A DNA stretch of 5,241 nucleotides from the NCBI GenBank assembly GCA_030604545.1, contig JAUVVS010000180.1:1-5241 (forward strand), given 5' to 3'. A program made the translations under genes and the position numbers. This DNA comes from Deltaproteobacteria bacterium (GTDB lineage: Bacteria; Desulfobacterota; Desulfobacteria; Desulfobacterales; JAUVVS01). The notes under the pieces are model-generated. The model was not told the DNA's origin and ran no database searches. It worked only from the letters and a program-made list of their open reading frames with translations. Below, in pieces: positions 4,855 to 5,241 of the stretch (position 1 is its first letter; each line of letters begins with the position of its first letter).

Positions 4855-5241
4855 ATGCCTTTTTCTATAAAACGAAAAAAAACACAATCAATAACCGTCG
4901 GGAACGTAAAAATAGGCGACAATGCTCCTATTGCCGTCCAATCCATGACAAATACATTTACCCAGGATGTTCCGGCCACAGTTTTGCAGATAAAGAGATT
5001 AGAAAAAGCAGGGTGTGAAATTGTGCGTGTTGCTGTTCCTGATGAAGAAGCAGCTATGTCGATTACTTCAATTAAGGGAAAAATATCTATTCCCATTATA
5101 GCAGACATACATTTTGACTACCGCCTGGCGATAATTGCAGCAAGAGCCGGAGCTGACGGGCTTAGGATAAATCCCGGGAATATCGGGAGTAAAAGAAAAG
5201 TAAAGTCTGTTGTTGATTGTGCAAAGGAGTTTAATATTCCT
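4855..5241 (+). CDS. ispG: 4-hydroxy-3-methylbut-2-enyl diphosphate synthase (IspG/GcpE), 5' part
   Basis: IspG is the cytosolic 4Fe-4S enzyme that reduces MEcPP to HMBPP, the penultimate step of the MEP (non-mevalonate) isoprenoid pathway, with electrons from ferredoxin or flavodoxin. The 129 codons seen run off the right edge; complete family members are roughly 350-400 residues. Visible family features of the N-terminal TIM barrel are VGNVKIGDNAPIAVQSMTNT (15-34), GCEIVRVAVPDEEAA (53-67), IADIHFDYRLA (82-92) and GADGLRINPGNIG (99-111). The cluster-binding cysteines lie in the unseen C-terminal part. The ATG at 4855 gives the normal N-terminus and an in-frame stop (TAG, 4843-4845) lies just upstream, but no clear ribosome binding site precedes it. 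The MITE-like element ends 57 bases before the start. The identification is secure. Confidence 0.96.
   Translation, partial: MPFSIKRKKTQSITVGNVKIGDNAPIAVQSMTNTFTQDVPATVLQIKRLEKAGCEIVRVAVPDEEAAMSITSIKGKISIPIIADIHFDYRLAIIAARAGADGLRINPGNIGSKRKVKSVVDCAKEFNIP

Noticed and set aside
4826..4870. 14-codon ORF (MTFMNNSCPLCLFL) overlapping the ispG start, as a possible leader peptide
   Set aside because: No ribosome binding site, no attenuator-like hairpins, and an ORF of this length is expected by chance.
4833..5108. Minus-strand 91-codon frame opposite ispG
   Set aside because: The plus strand encodes unmistakable IspG sequence; the antisense frame is a shadow.

Overview
The window looks like chromosomal DNA from a Gram-negative anaerobic bacterium, most likely a member of the Desulfobacterota (Desulfobacterales-like). 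This is an inference. It rests on the kind of DUF374 lipid acyltransferase, a small protein with ERR/NRR repeats, an AT-leaning base composition, and TGAACC-type and TTCGAA-type intergenic repeats that I associate with that group. No rRNA or tRNA gene is visible, so the placement is tentative.

Layout from left to right. Bases 1-206 are noncoding and hold a TGAACC repeat patch (72-122) and an imperfect hairpin just past engB. The GTPase gene engB (207-785, minus) follows a GT4-type glycosyltransferase gene (870-2207, minus); the two lie 84 bases apart and could share a transcript starting near 2242. A divergent intergenic region (2208-2517) separates them from a DUF374 lysophospholipid/lipid A-type acyltransferase gene (2518-3168, plus). 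That gene converges, with a gap of only 21 bases, on a small gene for a 76-residue arginine-repeat protein (3190-3420, minus), which has its own good promoter. Next is a TIM-barrel protein of the AP-endonuclease-2/xylose-isomerase-like superfamily (3587-4501, minus). The next intergenic region (4502-4854) is dominated by a 217-base MITE-like element with 20-base terminal inverted repeats flanked by TA. The window ends in the first 129 codons of ispG (4855-5241, plus), which encodes an iron-sulfur enzyme of the MEP isoprenoid pathway.

The genes do not form one pathway. Two are conserved housekeeping genes (engB for ribosome assembly, ispG for isoprenoids). Two probably work on the cell envelope or on glycoconjugates (the acyltransferase and the glycosyltransferase). 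Two are of uncertain role (the TIM-barrel protein and the small RR-repeat protein). I see no phage, CRISPR, toxin-antitoxin or defence system. The points most worth a second look are the MITE-like element, whose right end may supply part of the ispG promoter; the 6-residue periodic arginine-pair protein; and the CxxC pairs at both ends of the glycosyltransferase.
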